Of a stretch of 64,000 bases of DNA, positions 8,962-17,432 are shown piece by piece. The DNA is taken from positions 2,356,001-2,420,000 of the forward strand of contig NZ_CBDCGN010000002.1 of assembly GCF_965216805.1 (NCBI RefSeq), given 5' to 3'. The notes beneath the pieces are model-generated. The model searched no databases. It had not been told where the DNA came from and saw only the letters and a list, made by a program, of their open reading frames with translations. The translations under genes and the position numbers were made by a program. Numbering within the stretch: the stretch's first letter is position 1; every line of letters starts with the position of its first letter. The DNA comes from Panacagrimonas sp965216805 (GTDB lineage: Bacteria; Pseudomonadota; Gammaproteobacteria; Nevskiales; Nevskiaceae).

Positions 8962-9372
8962 ATGTACCGCGTACATCTCGTTCACGACTCCCAACTGGAC
9001 CTTCCGGACCTGTTCGAAGCGCTCGCCGACCACGAAAATCTCAGCCAGGTCTTCGGGGTGCCAGTTCGCCGTATCCGCGACGGCCAGGACGACCCCAATG
9101 GTCTGGGTTCGGTGCGCAAGATCGGCCCGGGGCCGCTGGGGATCGAAGAGACCGTCACCGCGATCGAGACCGACCGCGCCATCGAATACCGCATCACCCG
9201 TGGCGGCTTTCCGCTCAAGAACCACCGCGGCGAACTGCGGTTCTTCGACGCCGCCCAGGGCAGTCGCGTGGAATGGACCATCGAATTCGAATCGCACCTT
9301 CCGCTGGCCGGCCCGGTGCTGCGCTTCGTTCTCGGACAGGCGATCGGGCGCGGCCTCAAGCGGCTGGGCTGA
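8962..9372 (+). CDS. SRPBCC-family (polyketide cyclase/START-like) protein
   Basis: A 136-residue protein from ATG 8962. The pattern is that of a helix-grip (Bet v1/START) fold: an N-terminal strand, LPDLFEALADHENLSQVFG, a mid-domain GPGPLGIEETVTA, alternating strands with RVEWTIEFES, and a long C-terminal helix LRFVLGQAIGRGLKRL. Such proteins bind hydrophobic ligands in a central cavity. The frame is open further upstream, but that part overlaps the MOSC gene and lacks fold features. It converges on the enoyl-CoA hydratase gene with 27 bases between the stops. No ligand can be named. Confidence 0.7.
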   Translation: MYRVHLVHDSQLDLPDLFEALADHENLSQVFGVPVRRIRDGQDDPNGLGSVRKIGPGPLGIEETVTAIETDRAIEYRITRGGFPLKNHRGELRFFDAAQGSRVEWTIEFESHLPLAGPVLRFVLGQAIGRGLKRLG

Positions 9373-9399
9373 CCCCTCCCGGCTGTCCTTCGAGGAGAA

Positions 9400-10191
9400 T
9401 CAGGTGCCGGTGAAGCGCGCCGGCCGCTTGTGCAGAAACGCGGTCAAGCCCTCGCGGAAATCGCCGGTTGCGGTTCCTTCCAGAAACACTGCGCGCTCGG
9501 CGGCCAGCTGCTCGGGCAGCTCCCGATCCAGGCTGGCGGCAGTCAGGCGCTTGAAACGCCCGAACGCCGCAGTAGGACCGGCGGCCAGCTTGCGCGCCTG
9601 ATTCAGGCCTTCTTCTGCAAGTTGCTCGGCGGGAACTACGCGATTGATCAGGCCCAGCCTCAGGGCCTCGTCGGCTTCCAGAGTTTCACCCGTCAGGTAC
9701 AACTGAGCGGTGCGGCGCGCACCGAGGATGCGCGTGAGGAAATAGGTGGCGCCGCAGTCCGGCGAAGAGCCGATACGATCGTACGCGGTGATGAAGCGCG
9801 TGCCCTGCGCGGCAATGGCCAGATCGCAGGCCGCGACCAGGGACAGTCCCGCCCCGGCCGCTACGCCCTGTACCACCCCGAGGACCGGGGCGTCGATACG
9901 GGCAAAGATCTCCAGCACCTCGTGCATGGCATCGAGGATCTCGCCGGCCAGTTCGGCGGTGCGCGCAAAGTCGTCCGCCGCAAACGCCGCCAGGTCCCCG
10001 CCGGCAACAAAGGCCCTGCCCGCTCCGCGCAGTAGCACGCAGCGCAGCCCCTGACGGTCCGGCAGGGTCCGGACGACATCGCGAAGCGCCCGCGCCAGAT
10101 TGACGTCGATGGCGTTGAGGACCTCGGGGCGATTCAGGGTCAGGGTCGCGATGCCGTGTGAGGCATCCCAATCGAGTTCGGCAAGGCTCAT
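9400..10191 (-). CDS. Enoyl-CoA hydratase/isomerase family protein
   Basis: A 263-residue crotonase-fold protein from ATG 10191, full length for the family. It shows ATLTLNRPEVLNAID, the CoA oxyanion segment GRAFVAGGDLAAF, and APVLGVVQGVAAGAGLSLVAACDLAIA, which supplies the second oxyanion glycine. The region where catalytic residues sit reads RIGSSPDCGATYFLTRILG, closer to PaaG-type isomerases (an Asp after Pro) than to a two-glutamate hydratase. It may hydrate or isomerise an acyl-CoA in fatty or aromatic acid breakdown. The frame continues upstream past the start, but that part runs antisense through the phosphatase gene and is rejected. Confidence 0.85.
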   Translation of the reverse strand: MSLAELDWDASHGIATLTLNRPEVLNAIDVNLARALRDVVRTLPDRQGLRCVLLRGAGRAFVAGGDLAAFAADDFARTAELAGEILDAMHEVLEIFARIDAPVLGVVQGVAAGAGLSLVAACDLAIAAQGTRFITAYDRIGSSPDCGATYFLTRILGARRTAQLYLTGETLEADEALRLGLINRVVPAEQLAEEGLNQARKLAAGPTAAFGRFKRLTAASLDRELPEQLAAERAVFLEGTATGDFREGLTAFLHKRPARFTGT

Positions 10192-10260
10192 GACGACATG
10201 CACCGGCAGGTTGAGAACAGCCGATAGTCTGCAGCCGGAAGGCCAAGCCAACCATCCGGG

Positions 10261-10276
10261 TGAGACCCTGTTCTCA
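10261..10276. promoter_or_regulatory. Inverted repeat between divergent genes (possible operator)
   Basis: TGAGA-CCCTGT-TCTCA is a perfect 5-base inverted repeat with a 6-base spacer, directly followed by a second small palindrome CACC-GAT-GGTG. It lies in the 180-base gap between the enoyl-CoA hydratase gene (reading left) and the T6SS phosphatase gene (reading right). The geometry suits a dimeric repressor, but no protein can be assigned and arms this short can arise by chance. Confidence 0.3.
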
Positions 10277-10371
10277 TCCACCGATGGTGATCGGACCCTG
10301 CCGTCTTGGAAGTCGACCAATGTCGGTGGTAGCTTGTCGAAACAAACAACGCAGCCCGGACGGGTGACGAT

Positions 10372-11088
10372 TTGCAGACGAGCTCGCATGGACGGTCCGA
10401 CAGGGGGGCGGTCCGATCCCATAACGAGGACGCCTTCCTCGACGACCCGACCAATCGCCTGTGGGCGGTGGCCGACGGCATGGGCGGCCACTCGGCAGGC
10501 GACATCGCCAGCCAGGCGGTGATGCGTCACCTCACCGCGGTGGTACGTCCGCCGCAGACCGCGGACTATGTCGACCGAATCGACGACGCGCTGGCGGCAG
10601 CCAACCAGGAGCTGCTGAGCTATGCGCAGGCCCATCGCCTGCAACTGGTGGGCTCCACGGCGGCGGTGCTGATCGACGCCGGTCACTACATGCTGTGCGG
10701 ATGGGCTGGCGACAGCCGCGTGTACCAGCATGCCGGCGGCGGCCTGCGCATGCTCACCACCGACCACAACCAGGCACGCGAGATGCGCGCAGCCGGCACC
10801 TTCAACGACGCCGAGATCGAGACCAACGCGCAGGCCTCTGCGCTGGTGCGCGCGATCGGCGCCGAGCCGGGTCTGGTGGTGGAATGGACCCTTGCGGACG
10901 CTGCGGCACACGACGTGTTCCTGCTGTGCTCCGACGGCGTGACCAAGGAAATGACGGAATCGGAAATCGCCGGCGTCCTGGCGCAGTCGGCCGCAGTGGC
11001 GGAAATCACCGCGCAGATCGTTGAGACCTGCCTCAAGCGCGGTGCGCGCGACAACATCACGGCGGTCGTCGTGCGGGTGGAACCATGA
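10372..11088 (+). CDS. pppA: PP2C-type Ser/Thr phosphatase of the T6SS (PppA/Stp-like)
   Basis: A 238-residue PPM/PP2C phosphatase and first gene of the T6SS locus. The metal-binding motifs are intact: RGAVRSHNED (Asp20), WAVADGMGGHSAG (Asp35, Gly36), LLCSDGVTKEM, and the terminal ARDNITAVVVRV. In H1-type T6SS the equivalent PppA removes phosphate from the FHA scaffold and so counteracts the kinase. A stop at 10330 bounds the frame and TTG 10372 is the only good start; it has no strong ribosome site, so low translation is plausible. Its stop overlaps the ATG of the kinase gene (ATGA), coupling the two opposing enzymes. Confidence 0.9.
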   Translation: MQTSSHGRSDRGAVRSHNEDAFLDDPTNRLWAVADGMGGHSAGDIASQAVMRHLTAVVRPPQTADYVDRIDDALAAANQELLSYAQAHRLQLVGSTAAVLIDAGHYMLCGWAGDSRVYQHAGGGLRMLTTDHNQAREMRAAGTFNDAEIETNAQASALVRAIGAEPGLVVEWTLADAAAHDVFLLCSDGVTKEMTESEIAGVLAQSAAVAEITAQIVETCLKRGARDNITAVVVRVEP

Positions 11089-14000
11089 CCGAGGTCCGGC
11101 AGTGGCTGGCCGAAGTCAAACTCGGGCAACTGAGCCTGGGCGACTTCGTCTCCCGCCTGAAGGAGCGCGGCGCCATCGATGCAGCCGCGCACCGGGAGGA
11201 GCTCGACGACGTCGATGCCCTGCTCGCCGCGGGCGAGATCGAACCGCGTCTGCATCGCGCCGTGCGGATGAAACTCATCGAGCTGCAGGGGCCCGCGACC
11301 GCGCCACCTTCAGCGACACCGGCATCGGATCAGGAACGCACCGTATTTGCGCCGGATCGCAATACGGGCTCAGGCCCGGCCGCCGATCCAGGCTCCGGCG
11401 TGAGTGACGATGCCACGCGCATGGTCAGCGACCCGACGGGGGACGACGCCACGCGCATGGCCGACGACGCCGCTGCCGGACCCGAGGACGGCACCCGCCT
11501 GCTGTCGCCCGAAGAGCGCGCGAGTCTGACCGGCACACGCTCGCGGACCTCGATCACCGGCAATACCACCGGTTCGCCGACTACCGGCACCACCGGCAAC
11601 TCGTCGTCGCGCAGCAGCGCCAGTTCGTGGCAGCGGCTGTCGCAGGCCGAGGCGGGCGAGTCGGTTGCCGTCGGCTCGCGGCTCAAGGACCGTTTCGTGC
11701 TGGAGCGGCAGATCGGCCAGGGCGGCATGGGGATGGTGTTCCTGGCGATAGACGAACGAAAGATTGAGGCGCGCGACCGCAACCCCTATGTCGCGGTCAA
11801 GATCCTCAACGACGAATTCCGCAAGCACCCCGATTCGCTGATCGCGTTGCAGCGCGAGTCGCGGCGCTCGCAGCAGCTGGCGCACGACAACATCGTGCGC
11901 GTTTACGACTTCGACAAGGACGGCACCACCGTCTTCATGACGATGGAGTTCGTCGACGGCGAGGATCTGAAGAATCTGATCCGCTCGCTCGACGGCAAGG
12001 GCATGCCGATGGCGGAGGCCTTCCCGCTCATTGAAGGCATGTCGCTGGCTTTGGAGCGCGCTCACCGCGAAGGCGTGGTGCACTCCGACTTCAAGCCCGG
12101 CAACGTCATGCTGACCCGGGATCGCGTGCCCAAGGTGTTCGACTTCGGCATCGCCCGAGCCGGCAAGCAGAAATCCGATGCGGCGGGCGAACAGACCGTG
12201 TTCGATGCCGGTTCGCTCGGCGCGCTCACGCCGGCCTATGCCAGCCTGGAGATGCTGCAAGGCAAGGACGCCGAACCGCCGGACGATCTTTACGCGCTGG
12301 CCTGCGTCTCCTACGAACTGCTCACCGGACGCCACCCTTACAACAAGATCAACGCCGAACAGGCGATGAAGCAGGGCCTGGTGCCGGCGCGGGTCCCCGG
12401 ACTGACCAGCCTGCAATGGCGCACGCTGGCCAAGGGTCTGGCGTTCCCGCGCGAAAGCCGTATCCGCACCGCGCGCGAGTTCATGGAAGGCCTGCGCCCG
12501 AGGACGCAACGCGAGAAGGCCATCCCCCTGATCGCAATCGGCGTTGCCGGTCTGGCCGCAGTGGGCCTGCTGATCTGGCTCGCCAGCGTGCTGCTGTACC
12601 GGTCCAAGCTGGCGTCGGTGGAAGGCTGCATCGGCGCAACCGAGTGCGCCGACGCCAACGTACTGGTCGACCGTATCCTGGACCTGCGCACCACCGACCA
12701 ACTGCGCATCACCGATGCGCGCCGCGACGAGATCAAGGGCATCTTCTACGGATCGCTGTCGCAGCACTGGGCACCGCAGCAGGGTCGCTACAATTTTTCT
12801 GCTGCGCAGCAGGTGGTCCAGCGCGCCGTGGAGCTTTACGGCAACGATTCGGCCTGGGTGCTGGAACTGCGCGACGGTCTGGAAGCAGGCCGCAATTCCG
12901 AGCTTTCGCGTCTCAACGACGAATTCAGCAAAGGCATCGATACGCCGCTCTACCCCGATGGCCAGCAGGGCTCTCCACCGCTGCTGAGCTTGCTGGATGC
13001 GGTGCGCGCGATCGATCCGCAGCAGCCGCTGCTGCAGGACGGTCGCATCGTGCAGGCCTTCGAGACCGCGGTACGCCAGGCACTTCAAGACGACGACCTG
13101 GGCGCCGAGGCACGCGTCGAGGTGGCCGAGCAGCGACTGTCGCTGGCGCGCGATTACGCGCCCGATCCCACCGGTCTGCGCAGCCTGGAAAGGGAAGTCC
13201 AGACCCGCCGCGAGCAAGTGCAGGCGGCGGCCGAGGAGGCCCGGCTGCAGGCCGAGGCCCGCGCGCAGAAGCAACAGCGCCTGCAGGACCTGCAGGCGGT
13301 GCTTGCCGAGATCGAGGTGTCTTCCGAATGGCGCAACTCGGTGCGTGAGCGCTGGCTGCAGGCGGCCGAGGCGGTCGAAGCCGGCGACGCCGATCTGGCC
13401 AAGCTGGGTCAGACCCTGGCCGCTGCGCTGCTCAAACAGAGTTCCGACGCGCAAAAGGCGGGGGAGCTGGAAACCGCAGCGGATGCCGCCCGGCTGGGCG
13501 TGGAACTGCTGCCGCAGGATGCCAAGCTCGAACGCCAGTTCAAGGCCGTTTCCGACGCGCGCGACCGGCGCATCGCCCAGGCCGAGACCGAAGCCGAACG
13601 CATCCGCTTGAGCCTCGCGCGCGCCGACGATTTGCTGGCCCGGCCGGCACCCACCGTCGCCTGGGTCGGCGAGATCGACAAGGCGTTGCGTGCGATCGAG
13701 GGCAAGGTCGAGCCGGCCGAAGTCGACAGTCGTCGCGACCGCTTCGCCCAGGCCATGGATCGGTTGGTGTCCGAGCAGATCGCCGCCGGCGACCTCGGCG
13801 ATGCCGGCGCACTGGCGCAACGGGCGCTGCGGGCCGACACCGACGATGCGCGGCTGAAGGCCCTGGGCGGCAAGGTCACGGAGGCTCGGCGTGCGGCCCA
13901 GGCCGGCCAGATCGCCGATCTCGAGCGCCTGCTCGACCAGGGCACCTTCTCCAGCGACTGGCAGCGCGCAGTGGAACGTGCGGTGGCGGCGCTGGCCGGC

Positions 14001-15362
14001 AGCGACGATGCGGCTGTCGCCGGGCTGTTGGACGATCTGGGCAAGGCCTACGGGGACCGTGCGGACCGCCTGGCGACCGACAAAAACTATTCCGGCGCGC
14101 GGCAGATTGCCGAAGCCGGCGCCAGGCTCGCGCCGCGCTCGGGTGCGCCCAAGGCCGCGCTGGCGCGGGTGGCGGAACTGGAAAAGCAGGAACAGGCCGA
14201 GCGCGAGCGTCAGCAGGCCCAGTTCAAGATCCAGGAACTGGAACGCACCATCGCGCTCAAGGCGGCGGCGGCGGAACTGGCAGACGCCATCTCGGCACTG
14301 GAACAACTGCGCAAGCTCGATCCAAAAAACGCGTATGCCGCTGGCGATGCGCCCAAGCAGGTCGCCGCCGGCGCGCTCAAGCTGGCGGACCGTTTTGCTT
14401 CGCGCAGCGATTTCAACAGCGCCATCCAGGCCATCGACCGCGGCCTGGCGGTGCAGCGCACTTCCGAGCTCACCCGGGCCCGGGCACGCTACGAAACTGC
14501 CGGTTGCGCCAAGGATCTGGAGCGCGAGTCCAATCGCCGCGGCAGCCTGTCGGCGGCGCGGGTGACCGAATGTCTCGATACGCTCAAGCGACTCGATCCC
14601 ACGGCTTACGGCCGTTACCGCGCGCTGGAGAAGGCAGACGAGCCGCCCAAGCCCGCACCGACACCGGTACCCGTACCGGTGCCGGAGCCCACACCCGCCC
14701 CGGCGCCTGCACCCACTCCGGCTCCCGCTCCCACGCCGGCGCCGCGGCCGAAGCCCAGTGCTCCCGATCCCTGCAAGGCGTCGATGGCGGGCAATGGCAG
14801 CGACGAGGGCGCGCGTTGTGCCGACAAGATGTCCAGCGGCGGCGACGCCCCCATCGTGGTGGTGGTCTCCGGCCTCGGCACCTTCGGCATCACCTTGGCC
14901 GAGATCTACAACGAGATCTTCGGCAAATACTGCAGCAGCACCGGCGACTGCCGTCCGCCGTCCGGCGATCCCTATCTGCCCGCAACATCGGTTACCGTGG
15001 AACAGGCGCGCGGTTTCGCAGCCTGGCTGACTCGCGAGACCGGGCGTAGCTACCGACTGCCGCGGGATTCGGAGTGGAAGCACGCCGCCTCCATCGGCGG
15101 CCGCGACCCGTTCGTGGAAGGGTTCTGCCAGCGCGAATCCAAGGGCAAGGGCCCGGTGCAGGTCGTCCAGGGGCGGATGAACAGCTGGGGCCTGATCAAT
15201 GCGATCGGCAACGTCGCCGAACTGGTGGATGACGGCGGTCGGGTGCAGGTGGCGGGGGGCAGCTACAAGGATGATCCCAACAACTGCAATCCGAGCGCGC
15301 GCAAAGCCTATAGCGGTGCCGATCCGCTGGTGGGCTTCCGCCTGGTTCGGGAGCTGGATTGA
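11085..15362 (+). CDS. Membrane Ser/Thr kinase of the T6SS with degenerate formylglycine-enzyme-like C-terminus (PpkA-like)
   Basis: A 1425-residue kinase. The order is: an N-terminal helical region (1-70), a Thr/Ser/Asp-rich linker (70-195), a kinase domain at about 204-470, a transmembrane helix (479-505), about 680 residues of Ala/Glu/Arg-rich helical repeats on the far side, a Pro/Ala-Pro linker (1187-1226) and a C-terminal domain. In the kinase GQGGMG (211-216) is the glycine loop, Lys239 is in VAVKI, and FDFG holds Asp353. The catalytic loop reads HSDFKPGN (333-340), with serine where most have arginine (HRD). The C-terminus shows pieces of the FGE-sulfatase fold seen in PpkA proteins (YRLPRDSEWKHAA, NSWGLINAIGNVAELV, GGSY, VGFRLVRE) but is short. 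It should phosphorylate T6SS FHA targets in response to an envelope signal. Its stop overlaps the next ATG. Confidence 0.88.
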   Translation: MTEVRQWLAEVKLGQLSLGDFVSRLKERGAIDAAAHREELDDVDALLAAGEIEPRLHRAVRMKLIELQGPATAPPSATPASDQERTVFAPDRNTGSGPAADPGSGVSDDATRMVSDPTGDDATRMADDAAAGPEDGTRLLSPEERASLTGTRSRTSITGNTTGSPTTGTTGNSSSRSSASSWQRLSQAEAGESVAVGSRLKDRFVLERQIGQGGMGMVFLAIDERKIEARDRNPYVAVKILNDEFRKHPDSLIALQRESRRSQQLAHDNIVRVYDFDKDGTTVFMTMEFVDGEDLKNLIRSLDGKGMPMAEAFPLIEGMSLALERAHREGVVHSDFKPGNVMLTRDRVPKVFDFGIARAGKQKSDAAGEQTVFDAGSLGALTPAYASLEMLQGKDAEPPDDLYALACVSYELLTGRHPYNKINAEQAMKQGLVPARVPGLTSLQWRTLAKGLAFPRESRIRTAREFMEGLRPRTQREKAIPLIAIGVAGLAAVGLLIWLASVLLYRSKLASVEGCIGATECADANVLVDRILDLRTTDQLRITDARRDEIKGIFYGSLSQHWAPQQGRYNFSAAQQVVQRAVELYGNDSAWVLELRDGLEAGRNSELSRLNDEFSKGIDTPLYPDGQQGSPPLLSLLDAVRAIDPQQPLLQDGRIVQAFETAVRQALQDDDLGAEARVEVAEQRLSLARDYAPDPTGLRSLEREVQTRREQVQAAAEEARLQAEARAQKQQRLQDLQAVLAEIEVSSEWRNSVRERWLQAAEAVEAGDADLAKLGQTLAAALLKQSSDAQKAGELETAADAARLGVELLPQDAKLERQFKAVSDARDRRIAQAETEAERIRLSLARADDLLARPAPTVAWVGEIDKALRAIEGKVEPAEVDSRRDRFAQAMDRLVSEQIAAGDLGDAGALAQRALRADTDDARLKALGGKVTEARRAAQAGQIADLERLLDQGTFSSDWQRAVERAVAALAGSDDAAVAGLLDDLGKAYGDRADRLATDKNYSGARQIAEAGARLAPRSGAPKAALARVAELEKQEQAERERQQAQFKIQELERTIALKAAAAELADAISALEQLRKLDPKNAYAAGDAPKQVAAGALKLADRFASRSDFNSAIQAIDRGLAVQRTSELTRARARYETAGCAKDLERESNRRGSLSAARVTECLDTLKRLDPTAYGRYRALEKADEPPKPAPTPVPVPVPEPTPAPAPAPTPAPAPTPAPRPKPSAPDPCKASMAGNGSDEGARCADKMSSGGDAPIVVVVSGLGTFGITLAEIYNEIFGKYCSSTGDCRPPSGDPYLPATSVTVEQARGFAAWLTRETGRSYRLPRDSEWKHAASIGGRDPFVEGFCQRESKGKGPVQVVQGRMNSWGLINAIGNVAELVDDGGRVQVAGGSYKDDPNNCNPSARKAYSGADPLVGFRLVRELD

Positions 15363-16006
15363 TGAGCCGCGCGGACGCCGTCAATCGCAAGCTGCGGGAA
15401 CTGGACACGGCGCTGGCGGAGCGCCGGATCGAGCGCGATCGCTATCGTTTCCTGCGCCGCGCACTGATCACCGAGTTCGAGGAGCAGCCGGCGCCAAGCT
15501 CGGAAATTACACGTCCGGAAGCCGCGCGCCCCGAAAGCACGGCCACCACCTCCACCGGTACCGCCCGTCCCTCCCCATCTCCGGCATCCCTGGGTGGGGG
15601 CTTGCGTCCCGCCAAGGTGCTGGGCATTGCCGTCGGCGGCGTGGTCGTGATGACCGCGATTTCCGCAGCCTGGTGGGCGCTGACGCCAAAGGCCGAAATC
15701 GCACCTGCAGATGGCACCGGCGACCCGGCGCCCCTGATGCCGCAGGATCTGGCGCGCGGCCTGATGGAAAGCCCCTGGTCACGCTCGGATCTGACCCGCT
15801 TTCAGCAGGCCTGGGCGCGGATGCCGGAGGTATCGATCCGCGCCGCCAGCGAAGATCCCAGGATGTGGCTGTTGCGACAGGAAATCGAGCACCGCCTGCG
15901 CGACGCCCGCGAAGCGCTGGCCCTGCAGACTGACGAGCGCAACCAGGAGCGGTTGCGCCAACTCGAAGAGATCCAGAACCTGATCCGTCATCGCCCCGGC
16001 GCCTGA
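15362..16006 (+). CDS. Unrecognised single-pass membrane protein coupled to the T6SS kinase
   Basis: A 214-residue protein not assigned to a family. The ATG overlaps the kinase stop (TGATG). The N-terminal 45 residues are charged and helical (KLRELDTALAERRIERDRY), a pattern that recalls short SHOCT-like helices. A Pro/Ser/Thr-rich linker follows, then one transmembrane segment VLGIAVGGVVVMTAISAAWW at about residues 87-108. The far side has a W/R-rich segment and ends in a probable coiled coil (EIEHRLRDAREALALQTDERN). The topology mirrors the kinase, so an accessory role in kinase sensing or stability is a reasonable guess from position only. Confidence 0.7.
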   Translation: MSRADAVNRKLRELDTALAERRIERDRYRFLRRALITEFEEQPAPSSEITRPEAARPESTATTSTGTARPSPSPASLGGGLRPAKVLGIAVGGVVVMTAISAAWWALTPKAEIAPADGTGDPAPLMPQDLARGLMESPWSRSDLTRFQQAWARMPEVSIRAASEDPRMWLLRQEIEHRLRDAREALALQTDERNQERLRQLEEIQNLIRHRPGA

Positions 16007-16035
16007 GCCGTTACGTGTCGCACCTTGTTCAACTG

Positions 16036-16061
16036 CCCGAAGTCCTTGTACAGACTTCGGG
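16036..16061. terminator. Perfect 9-bp hairpin between kinase block and tssA
   Basis: CCCGAAGTC at 16036-16044 and GACTTCGGG at 16053-16061 are perfect inverted arms around an 8-base loop. No clear U-tract follows (the next run is CCCCCTTT some ten bases on), so it could be a weak terminator, a processing site or an operator. It sits in the 97-base gap that separates the phosphatase-kinase transcription block from tssA. Confidence 0.5.
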
Positions 16062-16103
16062 TCGAGTCGCCCCCTTTAGAGCCATCGCGCTCAGGAGCCC
16101 ACC

Positions 16104-17147
16104 ATGCTTGATCTAGAAGCCCTGCTTACTCCCATCAGCGACGCTGAACCCTCGGGCCCTGATCTGGAGTACGACTCCGAGTTTCAGGAGCTGGAGCGCA
16201 TCTCGCAGGTCAAGCCGGAACAGCAGTTCGGCGACACCATCATTCCGGCCGAGGAGCCGGAGTGGCGCGATGTCGCCAAGCGTTCCGAGACGCTGCTGGG
16301 ACGGTCCAAGGATGTTCGCGCCGTCTGTCTGCTGGCGCGCGCGCAGGCCCGCCTGAACCAGTTTTCCGGACTTTCGGACGGCCTCAAGCTGATGCACCAG
16401 ATGATGGATCGCTACTGGGACTCCGTGCATCCCCAACTCGATGCCGAGGACAACAACGATCCCACCATGCGCCTGAACGCGCTGGCCGCCCTGGCCGCGC
16501 CGGACGGACTGCTGCGCGATGCGCGCGAAGCCCGCCTGTTCCAATCCCGCCAGCACGGCGAGTTGAGTCTGCGTCAGATCGAGGTCGCTGCCGCAAAAGC
16601 CAGCCCGCGCGGCGACGAAACCCCGCTTACGGTGCCGCAGGTGGAGCAACAGCTCACGGCGGTGCTGCTTGAAGACCCCGCGCTCGCGAGCCGGGTAGTC
16701 GATGCGCTGCAGGCGGCACGCGATCTGGCGAAACTTCTCGACGACAAGGTCGGCTCGGATCGATCGCCCGATCTGAAACCGCTCATCGACACCCTGGGGA
16801 CGGCCGAACAGATCGTGTCCCGCGTCGCCGCCAGCCTGCAGGGCGGAGACGGTACTGCTGGCGAGGCCGGCGACGCGGCAGAAGGCGGCGCGGCAGCTGG
16901 CGGCGCGGCGATCAATGCTGCCAGCGGCACCATCCGCTCGCGCGCCGACGTCATGCTGCTGCTCGATCGCATTTGCGAATACCTGGAGCGCACCGAGCCC
17001 ACCAACCCGGCCTCGCTGATGCTGCGTCGCTCCAAGCGCATGATGCAGATGAATTTCCTGGAGCTGATCAACGAGATGGCGCCGGACGGGCTGTCGCAGG
17101 TCCAGGTCGTGGTAGGGCCGCAGCAGGAAGAAAACCCGGAGGAGTAG
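16104..17147 (+). CDS. tssA: T6SS baseplate/cap protein TssA
   Basis: A 347-residue TssA. The ImpA N-terminal domain opens with LEALLTPISDAEPSGPDLEYDSEFQELE and WRDVAKRSETLLGRSKDVR, the conserved stretch of this family, followed by FSGLSDGLKLMHQMMDRYWDSVHP. The middle is Ala/Gly-rich (EAGDAAEGGAAAGGAA) and the C-terminal helical region ends with SLMLRRSKRMMQMNFLELI. An AGGAG (16093-16097) six bases before ATG 16104 fixes the start. The length and short C-terminus fit the TssA class without a large VasL-like membrane extension. In the cell it primes and caps sheath polymerisation, linking baseplate, Hcp and sheath. Confidence 0.93.
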   Translation: MLDLEALLTPISDAEPSGPDLEYDSEFQELERISQVKPEQQFGDTIIPAEEPEWRDVAKRSETLLGRSKDVRAVCLLARAQARLNQFSGLSDGLKLMHQMMDRYWDSVHPQLDAEDNNDPTMRLNALAALAAPDGLLRDAREARLFQSRQHGELSLRQIEVAAAKASPRGDETPLTVPQVEQQLTAVLLEDPALASRVVDALQAARDLAKLLDDKVGSDRSPDLKPLIDTLGTAEQIVSRVAASLQGGDGTAGEAGDAAEGGAAAGGAAINAASGTIRSRADVMLLLDRICEYLERTEPTNPASLMLRRSKRMMQMNFLELINEMAPDGLSQVQVVVGPQQEENPEE

Positions 17148-17432
17148 GCTGGGGATGCGGGGGTTCAGAGAGAGAAAAAGCATTCTTCCTGATGCCAAGC
17201 GCGAGACAGGTCACAGTCGGAACGCAGAAGTCACCAAAATGTGACGTAGTACGCCTACCGGGACGGCTATACCCGGCGTAGGATCGCTGCACATCGGAAC
17301 GGTTTTGGGGACGCAGCGAAAAGTAGCGAAAAGTGATGAGCGGTTGAGGTCAGGCGCCATACGGCGCGGCAGATACACCAGCGGTCCACTGCAGCATTGC
17401 AGTCGGTACTTTCAGTCATCCAGGAGAGTCTC
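17148..17432. promoter_or_regulatory. 285-base gap upstream of tssB with several small repeats
   Basis: The second-longest gene-free stretch of the T6SS locus is absent elsewhere; this is the longest. It holds GTCAC-CAAAAT-GTGAC (17230-17245), an imperfect hairpin around CCTACCGGG / CCCGGCGTAGG (about 17254-17281), a tandem direct repeat of AGCGAAAAGT (about 17318-17335), and ACTGCA-GCAT-TGCAGT (17388-17403), all before the tssB ribosome site. No convincing sigma-54 promoter (GG-N10-GC with flanks) was seen. The density of symmetric elements suggests the main promoter/operator for tssBC-hcp lies here. No coding potential was recognised. Confidence 0.4.

Noticed and set aside
14644..14763. CCxGCx-type short tandem repeat
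   Set aside because: Explained by the Pro-Ala linker of the kinase; in frame and ordinary for such linkers.
11370..15083. 1237-codon open frame antisense to the T6SS kinase
   Set aside because: A codon-bias shadow of a long GC-rich gene; no domain or start signal, and the sense frame has intact kinase motifs.
17148..17432. Sigma-54 promoter upstream of tssB
   Set aside because: No GG-N10-GC pair with the flanking TGGCAC/TTGC context was found.
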